A stretch of DNA of 64,000 nucleotides from Dactylellina haptotyla (lineage: Eukaryota; Ascomycota; Orbiliomycetes; Orbiliales; Orbiliaceae), in assembly GCA_031310005.1 (NCBI GenBank), contig CM062384.1, positions 2,480,001-2,544,000 on the forward strand, read 5' to 3'. This document shows positions 46,872 through 59,127 of this stretch, piece by piece. The notes beneath the pieces were generated by a model that was not told the DNA's origin, did no database searches, and saw only the letters and a program-made list of their open reading frames with translations. Every line of letters begins with the position of its first letter. The stretch's first letter is position 1. A program made the translations under genes and the position numbers.

Positions 46872-48978
46872 CGTTTTGAGAAGGCAGTTTCCCTCACGGA
46901 CGGGCGAACGCCGTTCATCTCTCTTGTTTCCTCTTGCAATTTTGTTCCGTCTGCAGAATTTTCCAATTGATTGATATAGTGATTAATGATATTCTTCACA
47001 TGAAATTCCCTGGACGAGCCATATTCTATCCTTGAGCGCGGACGTGATTCTTTGGATTGCGCTGCAGATATTCAGGGGAGACCATGTTAACATGTTGTGA
47101 TTTTGTATAATTTTTCAAGGAAAGCATCCATGAATTCATATGATCATATATGAATTCAGATTATATGTGTGCAAATGAATGCGCGATGCCGCCGGCCGGA
47201 CAGGAAAACAATACTGCTGAAACGTATTAATATTCAATGACCCTTGAAGCTTTTTTTTTTCACGGACGTTGCGTATACCCTTTGTGATTGCGATAAGGTA
47301 TATACTTAATTATATAACTGCCACAGCAGCAGCCAATCACCTGTGCAGCGTGCCGTCTCTAGCGATTAGTGATCACCAACAATCAAACACAATAACCTTG
47401 CCTCAAGGTCGTGCACCGGTCGGCCGCCTGCGACGGAAAATGCAACTCCTGTTCACATATTCGCAGTGGGCGAATAGCCTAAGTATCGAGCATACTGCCG
47501 GGGAACCAGGCCATAAAACTCAAAAAATCACGATATCGTTGTCCTGTCAATTGAGTAGATTGCTTCCGGGTTCCTGCGAATACAGCGGGCGGGCTCCACT
47601 TACCGCGGTGCCGGCATATTCGAGAAAGGGGCGATGCCGGAGGCGGGGCGAACCTTCGTCTCGTGAAACCTGGAGAACGAGTCATTCGAAGCAGGAATTT
47701 GTTCGTTTTGCCTTGGTTGTCGGATACTGTCGTGATTTTGACTGTGGGGATATCAAATATGGACATCTGGAGAACGAGACAATGCCCGAGCTAGCTGTTC
47801 GCATAGTCGGATTTTGATAGACAACCGAATAAATCGGTTAAAGAGCGGTAAAAACCCAGGCGCATTTAAACATATCTGCCTAGCAATTTAGCGTTCATAA
47901 CACAAACGTTTTCCTGTGAATTTTAAAAACAAAAAAATGTTCGGACTTGCGCCAGGCTATTAAGCTTTCTCGGCAGAAGTCAGGTGTACGAGCCCTGCCA
48001 GGGAACAGCCTCAATATGTTCTTGGTATATCAAACGACGTTATTATATCAACCACATGTTCTTTTGATAGGGTAGTTTCTGTCGATTACATGAATCATGT
48101 AACCTTGCGGTTTCTAGGGATTGGAGGAACTGTGGGCGGGATTATAAATCTTTTGGATTTACCTGTTACGTTCTACCACTTGTCTGCTTTTATAAGTTGG
48201 TAAGGAGTAGTGAGCTCGTATTGATCGGTTGACCCTGATGAGTACGATGGAATAATCTGAGAGTAATCGATTGTACCTAGAATGGAAAGAAAAGGACGCA
48301 AGAGAGGCGGTGGCTAGGTTCCTCGAATGCCAGGCTCGACTGTTGCTCTCCCGCCGCAGCTGGGACTGGGACGACCAGTTAGAAACAGGATGGGATGCGG
48401 TACATTCATACATGCATACACGCACAACACACATTCTCTGCTGCGGTATATATTATTGCCATCTCCGCAAAACAAACCGAGTGTACTTGGTCAACAGGTC
48501 TTGGCGTATCTTGCAATTAAGCAAGGGAGATCGCGATTAGATCTTCGGCGTTTACTTGCATTCGGGAAGAGCCTATGATCTTGCCTTAAGAGGACATTTG
48601 GAAGGCTGAGATATGTAGAAAAATTGGGCTGCAGGTGGTGTGGTATCACAGCTTGTGTTTGTGTGGGTCTGCGGAGAGTATTATATGTCACCAACAGGTT
48701 TTTATTTCAGAGATTTATATACCTTCTACCCTCAGCTTTATCTTTCTAAAGATCATCCTGAGATATTCTTAGAAATTCCGCGAACTTTTTATTTTTCACC
48801 TATCTAAAAAGCAAATTTAAAACGGAAACAAAAGAAGAAATCCTATCATCGCTATATACAATTGACGAAAGAAACACTCGAACTCGTATTATTCGTTAAC
48901 ACGTCACACATCGTCACACCGTACCCCGTCTATGTAGCTACCCGCGAGTAGGATCCAGACCTCCCGAAAATCCACAAC
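46872..48978. other. Intergenic, no gene seen
   Basis: About 2.1 kb between two minus-strand genes. It includes the 28-bp palindrome at 47131-47158 and AT-rich stretches. The open frame at 47269-47817 (+) has no domain, and a mirrored frame covers it on the other strand, so I do not call it. Confidence 0.5.
47131..47158. repeat. 28-bp near-perfect palindrome
   Basis: Arms TGAATTCATAT and ATATGAATTCA are exact reverse complements with a 6-bp centre (GATCAT). It lies about 440 bp upstream of the Trp-rich precursor gene. It could bind a dimeric regulator or be chance in AT-rich DNA. Confidence 0.5.
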
Positions 48979-50395
48979 CTACAGCCTGCTAACCTCCACC
49001 ACCCCGGCTCGTCTCCTCTTCCTCCCTTCCTCCCGCTCCCACACCTTCTCTCCGAATTTCCACACCTCATCCACCACCACGGACCCATCCGTCTGCATCT
49101 CCAGCACGCACAGGTCCGCATCCGCACCGACCCCAAGACTGCCCTTCACCCCTTCCAAACCTAACATCCTCGCCGGCGTGGTCGTCACGGTCCCCACAGC
49201 CTCCGCGATACTGGTACCGGTAAACCGCATAAAATTGTTCAAACACTCCGCGAGCGTGACACAGCTGCCTGCGATTTTCGTGGTGCCCTTTAACGTCAGC
49301 ACCCCTCCCGTTTTAATGATACTCTCGCCGTTGCCCCATTCGTACTCTCCGTCCGGCAGGCCGAGCAGCGCCATGGCGTCGGTGACCAAGCAGAGACCTG
49401 TCGGGTTGGAGTGCCATGCCCACCGGATATTGGCGGGGTGAACGTGCACCCCGTCGGCGATGATGCCGAAGTACCGCTGTTTCGAGAACTCCGCGAGCAC
49501 CGCGCCGGGAATGCCTGGTTCGCGCTGGTGCGGCTGGTGCATTGCGTTAAACAGGTGGGTGACCATGGATATATTGGAGGAGACGAGTTGGGAGAAGGTT
49601 GCAGTGGAGTGGCCGGCTGAGAGGATGATGTTTTTCGACGCGAGCACCGACGGGAGGGAAGGGAGCGCGGACGGAGGGAGGAGTTCTGGCGCTAGAGTTA
49701 TCATTTTGACGTTGCGGGAGAGGTTGTCCTTGCCGTAGACCGTTTCGAGGGAGTACAGGCCGTCCTTTGGGGTTTGGAGGACGTGGACTGGATGGATGCC
49801 ATTGCGTTCGGGGTTAAGGAACGGTCCCTCGACGTGAGCTCCAAGCGAGCTGCAGCCGAGAGAAGCGTCACGCTGGGAAGGGCCGAGATATGGCAGAGCC
49901 TATCCGTTGGCGTGCAGTTGTGTTAGCGGTTATGTCAAGAAGGTTGTCTTCTGCAGGTTTGATTGATTGCCTGGTAAGGATCCGAAAAAGAAAGGAAAGA
50001 AAGGGGTATACCTCTTGGTAGACGGCATTCTTCTGACTGGTAATCGTGGGACAATAGCTGGTCACGCCGGTGCTGACGAGCTGTTTATTGGCGTCCCGTA
50101 GGCCGGTTGCATATGCGGACCCATCCTTTGACGTGTCCGAAAAATCAAATCCGTAAGCGCCGTTGATTTGAACGTCGATAAAACCTGGAACAAGGATTCG
50201 GCCTCCGAGGTCGACGGTGGAGCTCGGAGAGAGCTTGGAGTCGTAGAAGAGGTCTTGAGGGGATATTATAAGTCCCGTGGTAGAGTTTACATAGATGGTA
50301 CCAGGCAGGAGCTTCTTATCGACGGGCACCAAACAATTTGTCAAACGGATTATCTTATCGGAGGGTAGGGATTGGGTTCTGGCCGGGGTATCCAT
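48979..50395 (-). CDS. nagA: N-acetylglucosamine-6-phosphate deacetylase
   Basis: Two exons, 50395-50012 and 49899-48979, joined in phase 0 across a 112-nt intron (NAVYQE to ALPYLG); 434 residues, the family length. It is a member of the amidohydrolase superfamily with the NagA signatures: GFIDVQINGAYG early, metal-ligand Glu in HVEGPF (~152), His in SAGHST (~225) and THLFNAMHQ (~243), substrate loop DGVHVHP, and catalytic Asp in CLVTDAM (~302). It removes the acetyl group from GlcNAc-6-P, giving glucosamine-6-P for glycolysis, so it links chitin and wall turnover to carbon supply. It is cytosolic. The usual catabolic partners (deaminase, GlcNAc kinase, Ngt1 transporter) are not in the window. 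Confidence 0.97.
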
Positions 50396-52777
50396 TTTAG
50401 TATAATTTTACGAGAAGGCTGATGTTATTATTCCTTCAAAGGAAAAGACAGGTCAAGATAAGCTTGATTAGGCGGTTCCGTATCCCGAGATCCGGGGAAT
50501 GTCTCGATCGTGCAGTTGGATCGTCGGCGGCGGCGGTTCGAGCGAGTGTCCATCGTGAGAGATAAGAAGGAGAGGAAAGAAGGAATAAAGATACGACGAG
50601 AAGCCGGAGGTAGACGGAGAAGTTAATATAGACTCTACTCTCCGAACGGGCCGGACTAACCCTCTGCTTATGTCACCTCGTGCTACAATAACTAAAACGA
50701 GCTAGCTAGCATTGTAGTCGAGCTCGACCGATATTGTAGACGGACGTCCGGATGTGCAATGGTGCCAGTTGTGGAACCGTCCGGCCTATTTTTCTTTGTG
50801 TTAGATTTTTGGCGCTGTTTGTGTGCAAAAAATGCGAAAAATTCACCAAGATGTGACGTTGTAGACGTTTGGCGGGTGCATGCACGGGACGCCTGGTTCC
50901 CACCTGATTCGCTGGTTCGAACGGTCCGATAGCGAGGTTTGGGTAGGATCACCCCACGGAAATCCGAGAGAGCTGGCCATGGTACTGTCCATGTACACAG
51001 GCCGGCCAATACCGTTCGGATCGAATGTTCCCGCTGGGGGAGACGACCGGACGTTAAGGTTCCATTCAGAGTTCCTCTGCGTGCAAAGCTTGTTATCAGC
51101 GAAGCTAAGCTACATGAACAGGTAACTTTGCGGGCGCCGCATGTAACGAGATTATCCAACTCCGTAGCATTTCGGGATCGGGACTAGTGTGTACCACCTC
51201 GACATCGCTCCAACACCCTGGTGGGCCCGCCAGGCTCGGACTGATGCTACCTTATCGATCCTGGCCGGTCCTTCAGGCCGGAAGGGACGCCAGACCGGAC
51301 AGGACTGGACAGGACTGGACAGGACTGGACAAGCGACCAAAACCAGGCCTCTTGCAGGGGCCGACGGGCGCGAGGCTGACGACATTTTGCGTGTGCACTC
51401 TCTCGCAGCAAGGGTTAGCCTATCAAAGTGCCAATGGACGACGTCAGTACCCGCAAAACCATTCGGCTCTAAGCCGAACAAACGTGCAGATAAAAATTGC
51501 GAGGAGAGAGAACAGAGAGAACAGAGAGAGAAAAAAACGTGAAGCCATTATCACAGCAGGCACCAGCTCGCAGCGGCAGGATCTTGGAATGGCGAAAACG
51601 TGTTCGCATGCCATTCAACGTGTCCGAGGGGATACGTAGGCTCGAGCTGCATATTTCTGGGAGGAGTCCGCAGGAGACACGGACACAGAACCAGGTTGTG
51701 GCCGCTGTGCCCGGAAGGGAAAGCAAGATAGGGGCTCTCTTCGGGCGGTCTCGGAATAGTTCCCCAAGACTCCAAACTGGTCCTCCGTCGATATATACGA
51801 CGCCGTGTCGCCAGAAACACCCAGGAAGGCTCAATCGACACTCTCGAAGGACTCACATCCCCTTTCCCACCGCTCGAACCCCGCCATGCCTCGAGAGCGA
51901 ACACTTCACCCCCAATGGGCGCAGTGTCGAGAGCTCTCCGCCGTATCTGCGCCATCTATCCTCCGCTGGATACACCATTGCCCTGGGTAGGCGCCCAACT
52001 GTCCGATCTCAGATAGTTCCGGCCCTGCAAAAACGCGAGAAAACGCAGTCCGTTCAACAGTCCTGCGACTAGGAAACCTGCCCATTCGCCGTCAACATAT
52101 ACTCCTTCCTGGCTACAAAGATTAGGACCGGCGTGGAGAGCGTTGTCCTCAAAAGGAGGGGCCCTTCACCGACGAGCCTTAGCTCCTCCCCCTTCCTACT
52201 CTCTCCCTTTTGCGCTGTCACGCTCGCAACGCAAGCTGCACCGTACTGTAAGCAAAAAAAGCCCTTCAATCCATTCTTTTTCGAGAGAAAGGAAGGAAAA
52301 GGACAGTAAGGACGCTGGGCCGGCGGATAAGGAACTCAAGGGGACAGCGAAAGCCCTCCCTTATAAACCTGTCTGTCCGGAATCCGCAAATCCTGCTTCC
52401 CGGGGCGTGGCGGGGTCGTTCGAAAGGCCGTTCTCGTCTCCGCGAGCAATTGCTGTGACCCTGCGCCTGCACAGGGCTCTTTTTGCACCTGCACTCGTTC
52501 TGCTGGCGTATGATTCACTTCCTCGCAGGTGCTAGAAAAAGGTGCATCTGGGCAGTTTTTCCCTTTCTCGTTTTTCAAATTTAGGAATTATTCCCTATCC
52601 TTTCCACCATATTCTCCTCGTATCGTCGATATCCGCAGGATTGCTCGACCAGTTCTAGCCAAAAAGAATTGCCTTTGCCTCTAGCCTCGTGAAGCTGCCT
52701 GCACACCTCTATCCTGCGTCTTTTGAGGTATCCACAAACTGCTAGAAGCATTCAAATATATTAACTCGTTGGTGATA
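50396..52777. other. 2.4-kb divergent promoter region
   Basis: Between nagA (leftwards) and the next plus-strand gene. It is GC-richer than most spacers, which explains several overlapping open frames of 100-190 codons on both strands (50692-51159, 51187-52072); none has a domain, start context or codon pattern that convinces me. It holds a short tandem repeat at 51301-51330. Promoters and long 5' leaders of both genes are the likely content. Confidence 0.55.
51301..51330. repeat. Tandem repeat, three copies of AGGACTGGAC
   Basis: Three exact 10-bp copies, with a partial copy just before. It lies in the nagA upstream region, about 900 bp from the start codon. It may be a binding-site array or simple slippage. 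Confidence 0.8.
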
Positions 52778-54736
52778 ATGGCCTGGTAAGTGTCTACGCT
52801 GTTTCAGAAGACCCCTCGCGACTTTACCCGATAGAGATTCACTAGCACAGAAGCTGACGCTCAGTAGGAATTCCAGTCAGCAAGGAGGGGCGCCATTGAA
52901 TAATCCATCTCAGCTCCCATTGCTTCGTCCCCAGTCCCACCGCAATCCTACATATTCACACAGAGCCGCAAGCCTGAGCTCTCGAAACAACAAAGAGCTT
53001 TACGGCGCTCCAGTCTATGTCACCGGTGAGGACCATCGTAGACGGCTTGCAAACACCACCCCACATGGTGCACAGTATCCCGCTCCTTCGGGATTCAATG
53101 CCCTGAGGCACAGTCAGACTCCAGCGGCTCAAACAGACGCGGCTCTTTCTCATGACCCCTCATTTCCTTATGGCACTGTCTTTGATAATGCGAGTGCGCC
53201 TGAGCCTGCAGCAGGTGGCAGACAGCTAGACGTAGAGCCTCCTCAACATGCTCCAACGTATGTTGGTCAATTTCCAGTGCCTGCCCAAGGTCCGAGTACC
53301 GGGAATGGCACTTTTCCTGACCAAGGAAGCTCAAGCCATCTGCCTTCGGCTGCAAATGCACCAGATTCGCGGCCTAGCAGCGAATTCACCGGAGGAAATA
53401 AACGGAAGCTGTCCATCCCGAGCTCTCAGCTTCCGTTTTCCTATAAGGACCTTCCGAGGGATCATCCCTGGTACCTCATGTTCAACTATAAGGAGTACAT
53501 GCCCCAAAAGAACAAAAAAGGGAAAACCGGGGGTACAAGATCCATCGACCACGTTCGGGGCACAGAGATCAAAGACAGATATGCCACATGGAGCTTCCAA
53601 CACGACCCAATAAAGTTCTGGTTGCTTCGAGATGTGGCGGAAAAGTTCCCTACAAAAGTCCGGTACGCTATTATCAACTTGTGACTTGTTCGTGTTAAGC
53701 ACCAGTAAAAATTACGAGCATCGCTGACTTTTTGATATTGCTTCTATACAGAGAAAAGGAATCTAAACACTACCAGCAATACGGCTCGGAAACGGAAAGC
53801 CAACCCGTGATCCTGGATGGTGACGAGGAGGAAGAAGAGGAGGATGAGGAGGAGGGGCAAAGCCTCGAAGGGGTTTTTGACGCAGATGGAGAAGTATCTG
53901 TGCCGGCTTCGACGGGGAAACGCACCAAGCGGCGAAGAATAAGTGATGAGAGCAGCGTTAAACTCGAAGAAAGTTCGGTGTATGACGGCGAGAGCGAAAA
54001 ATCATCCTCTCCTAAGAAAAAAGGCCGAACGAATTGGGATCGTAGCTACCAGCGACGATTTCCCGGAGAGGCAATTCCTTCGTCTAGTAAGTTTTGATTA
54101 TTCCACGGAGTCACCACATTCTCGGAGTTACTGACATATTTTGCTGTAGCGCCTTTATTCCGCGAGACCGTTCACACTCTGATCCACGCCGGCAAACCCG
54201 ATAATGCTTACGGACCGCGGGATATCAACACCTGCTTCATCAAAGCGCTCGAAAGATGCTCGGATCCAAACTTTCATCGCTACCTATTGGAGAAACTCAA
54301 GGATCTTAACGGATCATCGAGTCCCAGCACCGAATATCGCCCCCCTAGCAGCCTGGGACGTCCAGCATCGGTACGTTCTCGAAAGGCCAAATCCATCACA
54401 AGCCACTACATGGAAGACATCCAAGAATCCATGGAGACACAAATGCCGCGAACCTACCAGCGATCGAATCATTCCAGCCATCAAACCCACGGTGGTATTC
54501 ACCAGGAAACTTCACCGAGTCCAGACCAAACTCACCACCAAATCGCGTCAGGGTTCCCCACCGGGCTCGGTGGAGGGTCTGATCTGTTTAATTCATCGGA
54601 GGTTCCTTTCTCTGACATGTTTATCAGTCAAAACGGGGAAATCGATATGCATCTCTTCCCTCTATATGGTGTTAACGAGCCCCAATATCCGTCTTCTATC
54701 ACGGACCCGCTCGACGAAGGCGAAGATAATATCTAA
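52778..54736 (+). CDS. Nuclear-looking protein of unknown function
   Basis: Four exons: 52778-52785 (only 8 nt: ATG GCC TG), 52868-53662, 53752-54086 and 54150-54736; phases agree, 574 residues. The first exon is inferred from a strong GTAAGT donor right after ATGGCCTG and a TAG acceptor that restores MAWNSSQQGG; without it the first ATG would be 52896. Residues ~1-190 are Pro/Ser/Gln-rich. A conserved-looking block (LPFSYKDLPRDHPWYLMFNY, YATWSFQHDPIKFWLLRD) spans ~190-265. An acidic run (EEEEEEDEEEG) and a basic KRTKRRR signal follow. A second block (PLFRETVHTLIHAGKPDNAY, FHRYLLEKLKDLN) sits near 380-430, and then a disordered tail. I do not recognise the family; nuclear location is inferred from the basic and acidic stretches. 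Confidence 0.75.
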
Positions 54737-55996
54737 TCCGTCTAACCGTCAGTTCTTTGGAACCGCAGCACGAACCTGGTGATAACTACCTACCTCTTAT
54801 TACTTTCACGAAGCGGATATGACTTGACGACGTTATGATAATGTCGACACGCAGCAATTTCTCATTTCTTTTACTTCGATTTTAATTTTTTTTTTCCGCT
54901 TCTCTTTTTCATTTCTTTTACGATATTATTTCCTTTTGATCTTGCTGTAATACCCAACGCAGAAATCAAAAAAAAAGGAGAAAAAGTATTCGACAGAAAA
55001 CCTTATCTAATTCACATACATATCCTTACTTATCGCGTTCTCCTTTTTTGTTTGTTTTATCTGCGAAATATCCTTTCTCTGTTTCAAAATTTTTTTCTAT
55101 TCATGATTAGTGTTTCCCTGGCGGTTATGCAATTGTTCGTTTTATACTCGCTTCTGCTGTAAAGTTTTTATTACCTAGACACTTGACATTGTTATTATTT
55201 TTGAGATCTTCTGCACGGCCTGGACTACGATTCCGCTCGTTTGATATTTTCATACTCTACTGTTTTACTAGCTACTCACCTTTTACCATCTTTACTGTAT
55301 TGATGATACACTTTCTCAAGAAAGAGAGGAGAGAGGGGGGACCGAGAAAGAGAGAGAGACTATACCAGCCATAAGGTTAGGAATGGACATAAGGAGTTTT
55401 TTTTTGGTTTTTGAGTTTCGAGTTATTAGGGCTATTCTGATGATACCTATGGAGGCTGGGATGGGTCGGCGCAGGCGTTGTAAAGCAAAAGCAGCGTCAT
55501 TTCCTTTTTTTCCTTTTTTTTTTCAAAATATGTTTCCTTATTTCGCTTCTTGGGTGGGAGTATTTTTTGATTGGGGTGAGGTTATTTTTTTTATTATAGA
55601 CAGCCCTCGAGGAGAGGGCTTTGGACTTCGCTGTATAATTTAGAACGTTTTGTATTATACAGTCAACTGAATGGATCAAGCACACACTACCTTGTCCTAT
55701 ACATTGTTCACGCACTGTAGTATTGATTTAGGCTTATCTAAGCTGTACTGGATGGTGTTCAATATTTATCAGATGATGGAGGAGAAGGAATAATTGAACT
55801 TTTGTATTGAATACTATATTAGAATATATAAATTGGTTTAGATTAAAAGCCCGATAGATGTCATCGGGAAAAGAACTAATACCCCCAGTCTTTGATAAGA
55901 CTCCAATTTTCTCCTCCAGTATGATTCCAACTTTCCTCCAAATTTCTCTCTCTACATAGTAACACCCACCAGCCGAGTCTTCTTATCTCAACCTTC
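54737..55996. other. Convergent 3' region
   Basis: About 1.26 kb of T-rich then A-rich DNA between two convergent stop codons, with many homopolymer runs. No credible open frame. Confidence 0.65.
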
Positions 55997-57034
55997 TTAC
56001 AACAAATATGGGATGATAACCGCCCTCTTCTTCTTATACCGATCCCCGAATTCCCTTCTATACCGCCTCTCCTTCTGCCCAGCCCACTTATGCTGAATAT
56101 ACAACCCGCTCAACCAAAACACCAACGCGGGGATTCTCCACCCGGTAATCATCGCCACGGCGAACCATCCGAGCACCTCGAACATGTAATTCGGACACGT
56201 GACAAGGTTGAACCCGTACCCGCGCGGGATACCTCTATCCTTCGTCCCGGGCCGTCTGAGATCCCGCAGCGTCAGGTGTGTTTTGAAATTCGACAGCTGC
56301 GCGAACACCCAGATCGCTAGACCGGTGTATAATAGATGCGGCGGGGTTTCGGCTTTGGTGGGCATGTAGAGGAAGTATCCGAGGTACAGGCCGCCTTCGG
56401 TCCAGTAGTACGCTGTGTTTCTGATCAAGCTGGCCACGGGCATGGTGGCCGAGGAGAAGCGGTGGATGAACAGCGTTTCGAGCTCACGTTTGATGTAGTG
56501 GAGCAGGATGATGCCGCAGAGGATGTATTGTGTTTGGGTGGGCGGGGTGGTCAGCGGGGAGGCGCTCCATTGCCAGAAGGGCGGGTAGACGGAGTAGATT
56601 TGCTTGCGGAAGAGGAAGAAGAGCGGGTGGATGAGGAGCGGGCCGAAGTATTCGATTAGGAAGACGGTTTGCCAGTCGATTTGCGTGCCGAGGTTCTTGA
56701 CGAAGACCTGGGACTCGTCGTAGAGCGGGGCGTCGTTGAGGGTAACTTCTGACGAGGGTTTTAGGTGGGAGCTGTCGGATTTCGTGATGCGCACGCTGTG
56801 CACTGAGGTCTTGGTGAGCTTGGCAATGGCGCGATAGAGGTCCTCGGTGCTCGCGCTGGCGCTGATGGGTAGCTCTGCGGGGAGATTGGGCAGCGGCTTG
56901 CCTGTGCGAGGTGAGGTTATATCTTAGTTAGCAGGTCGGGACTTGGGGGGGAAGGCTCAGGGTTGATAAATCGAAGCTGGACTGATAGACATACCTCGCG
57001 GCTGCACACGCAGCGTGATCGTGTCCTTCTCCAT
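55997..57034 (-). CDS. TSC13: Very-long-chain enoyl-CoA reductase
   Basis: Two exons, 57034-56995 and 56901-55997, with a 93-nt intron; 314 residues, close to yeast Tsc13 (310). The first exon supplies the ubiquitin-like start MEKDTITLRVQPRG. Membrane helices and the steroid 5-alpha-reductase C-terminal domain follow: LLHYIKRELETLFIHRFS, GFNLVTCPNYMFEVLGW (Tyr/Glu region of the active site) and the C-terminal RYRREFGDRYKKKRAVIIPYL. It catalyses the last step of each round of very-long-chain fatty acid elongation in the ER, reducing trans-2-enoyl-CoA with NADPH, which is needed for sphingolipids. It lies divergent from no other gene here; its promoter faces the secreted-protein array. Confidence 0.97.
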
Positions 57035-57582
57035 GGCTAACTGATCGATAGAGAACTCGATGGATAAGTAATCGAGACGGACAGTAGAGAAGTGAAAGAA
57101 TGATCAATTGAAGAAGAGAAGGTGGGAAGTGTAAGCCTCTCCCCGGACGGACTCCTGTGGGAAGAGTAGTGGCGGCACGCGGGGGGAGAAATTTGTTGAG
57201 GACGTCGTCAGAAAGATGCCGAGGTTCCTCCGAGCTGCTCTTCGTGTTATCAACACGACAACGAGACTACCAACACGAGAGCCCCCATAATACCACGCAA
57301 CACCCCGAAACTGCCCGTTATGCTCTGACGCGGCGGACCGGCTGGGCCGAGTGTATTGTTACTTCTTATTGGCTGGGGTGGGGATTTCACGGGGCAGGCC
57401 TGCGGAGACATTAGGAGCATTTCGAGCACAAACTTGATACAGGTTGTTATTTAATTTGTAAGCACGGGCGAGCATTAGATTATAGTTGATGACAACCAAA
57501 GCGGCAATTGGGTTGAATCCGGTTTAGTCCTAACTAACTACCCCCATAAAATACTACACATATAGCCAATTGCAGAAATACA
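57035..57582. other. TSC13 promoter region
   Basis: About 550 bp between the TSC13 start and the end of the next minus-strand gene. No credible open frame. Confidence 0.6.
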
Positions 57583-59127
57583 CTAAGCAGAAGTAATGGT
57601 ATTCGTGACGGTATCCAAAACCAATGTCTGCCCATCTCGAACCGAATTGGCCGTATCAAAGCTCCACTGCACGAACAGATTCTGTGATCGAGACTGCGCA
57701 CCGATAGTTGCGGACACCCCTCCCCCAAACACCTGGAAGTACCTGAACGTCATCCTATTCGGCCGAGCCTCTTCATACCTCATCAGGAAATGATAAAACT
57801 CGGTGCTCCGCTGGTATGCGCTAGTGTAAAATTCAAAAGAGATCACTCGGGTACCCGGCGATCCATCAATTTGGTAGTATATCCCCTGCTGTGTCCCAAA
57901 GTAGATGTACAAATCATCCCAAAGCGCGCAGATGGACGTGTTGGGGAGTAGATTCGCTCCGGAAACGCTATCGGCTACCGGGAGCTCGCTATTGATGAAT
58001 GAAGTGCCCGGTAGTTGGTCGAGAGATATGAAACCGTTGACAGAAAGGTAAATCACACTCGTAGAGACGTTGTACATTTCTATCGGGAAGGGGATGGTAA
58101 GAGTCGCCCAGACATCGTCGTAGTTGGACGGGCTGCCGTTTACAACGTCACCGAAGACTGGTGTTGGCGATGAGAGCTGCACCGCTGGAGCCGTCACAGC
58201 TATGAAATATTAATATACGAATTTGGGTGATTTTGAATATATAGATATCTTACTAGATTGAACAGTAACCGTGGTAAGTGCATTGGTTATAATATCCGTT
58301 GCGGTGATTATTTCCGTTGTTAGGAAAGTAACAGTACCATCTACAAGATATTAGTTTGGTGCCATACTCTAAATATTTGGGGTTGTCTTACTCCCTATCG
58401 TGGTACTTGTAATAGTCGTACCGACTACGGTGGTGGAAACTGTTGAATTATAGGTAATAGTGCTGTACTCTGTTGCCGTTGTAGTTGCAACTTCTGTTAA
58501 GGTAGCCCCTGGCGGAGGGGTAACGGTTACGGTTTGGGTCCTGGTCAGGAAACAAGAGCAATCCGGATCCAGTCTGGGATAATAACGTCCTTTCAACCTC
58601 CTCCTCCTGGCTGTGGCGGTAACAGTGATCGGGTCTTCAGTTCTGATTTGGGGTTAGGTTTCTTTAACATAGTTAATATGAAAATAAGACAAATTGCTTA
58701 CACAGTCAACGTAGGTATAGTCTCAGTCACCGTTATGACATCGAAAGAAATACCAGTTTCGGTTGTGGTAAGGCTTTCCGTAACAATAGCTATTGAGGTA
58801 TTGCTGAATGTTCGGGTTTGCAAGAATGTGACTGTGGGTGTGATGAATGTGGTGACTACAGCTGTCTCGGTAACAATCACTGTGCTAGCCCCGAAGGTTG
58901 TGGTAACCGTGCATTCGGGCCGAGGAATACCGATCGTCTCTATACTTTTTAATCAGCTGAGATGGCAAATATATCAATAATTTTGTGGGGAATTTACCAA
59001 TGAGACTGACGCAGCTGGCCGATTTCGTTGCGGGAAGGTATGAGCAAGATGAGCATAGTGGCTTGCAACTATACTGTGCCAGGGCGATGCCCGTATATAG
59101 AAGTGTGAGAATAATCGGCTTCATCAT
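57583..59127 (-). CDS. Secreted adhesin-like protein with a Thr/Val-rich stalk
   Basis: Five exons: 59127-58998, 58939-58702, 58642-58392, 58340-58254 and 58199-57583; phases agree, 440 residues. A signal peptide (KPIILTLLYTGIALAQ) is followed by a short Cys-rich start (SCKPLCSSCSYLPATKSASC). Next comes a ~190-residue stalk of Thr/Val/Ile repeats (TVIVTETAVVTTFITPTVT and similar) that should be heavily O-glycosylated, interrupted by a basic RRRR and a DPDCSC turn. The last ~200 residues are a compact beta-rich domain with VIYLSVNGFISLD, ICALWDDLYIYFG, GIYYQIDGSPGTRVISFEFY and ATIGAQS. I cannot name that domain; its style suggests a surface recognition module. There is no GPI tail, so it is secreted or wall-trapped. 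Met1 and Met2 are equally good starts. Confidence 0.75.

Noticed and set aside
47269-47817. 182-codon plus-strand frame upstream of nagA's 3' side
   Set aside because: Mirrored by a frame on the other strand; no domain, and the composition looks random.
50692-52072. Several 110-190 codon frames between nagA and the next gene
   Set aside because: They overlap in many frames on both strands in GC-richer DNA and include a simple tandem repeat; no protein-like features.
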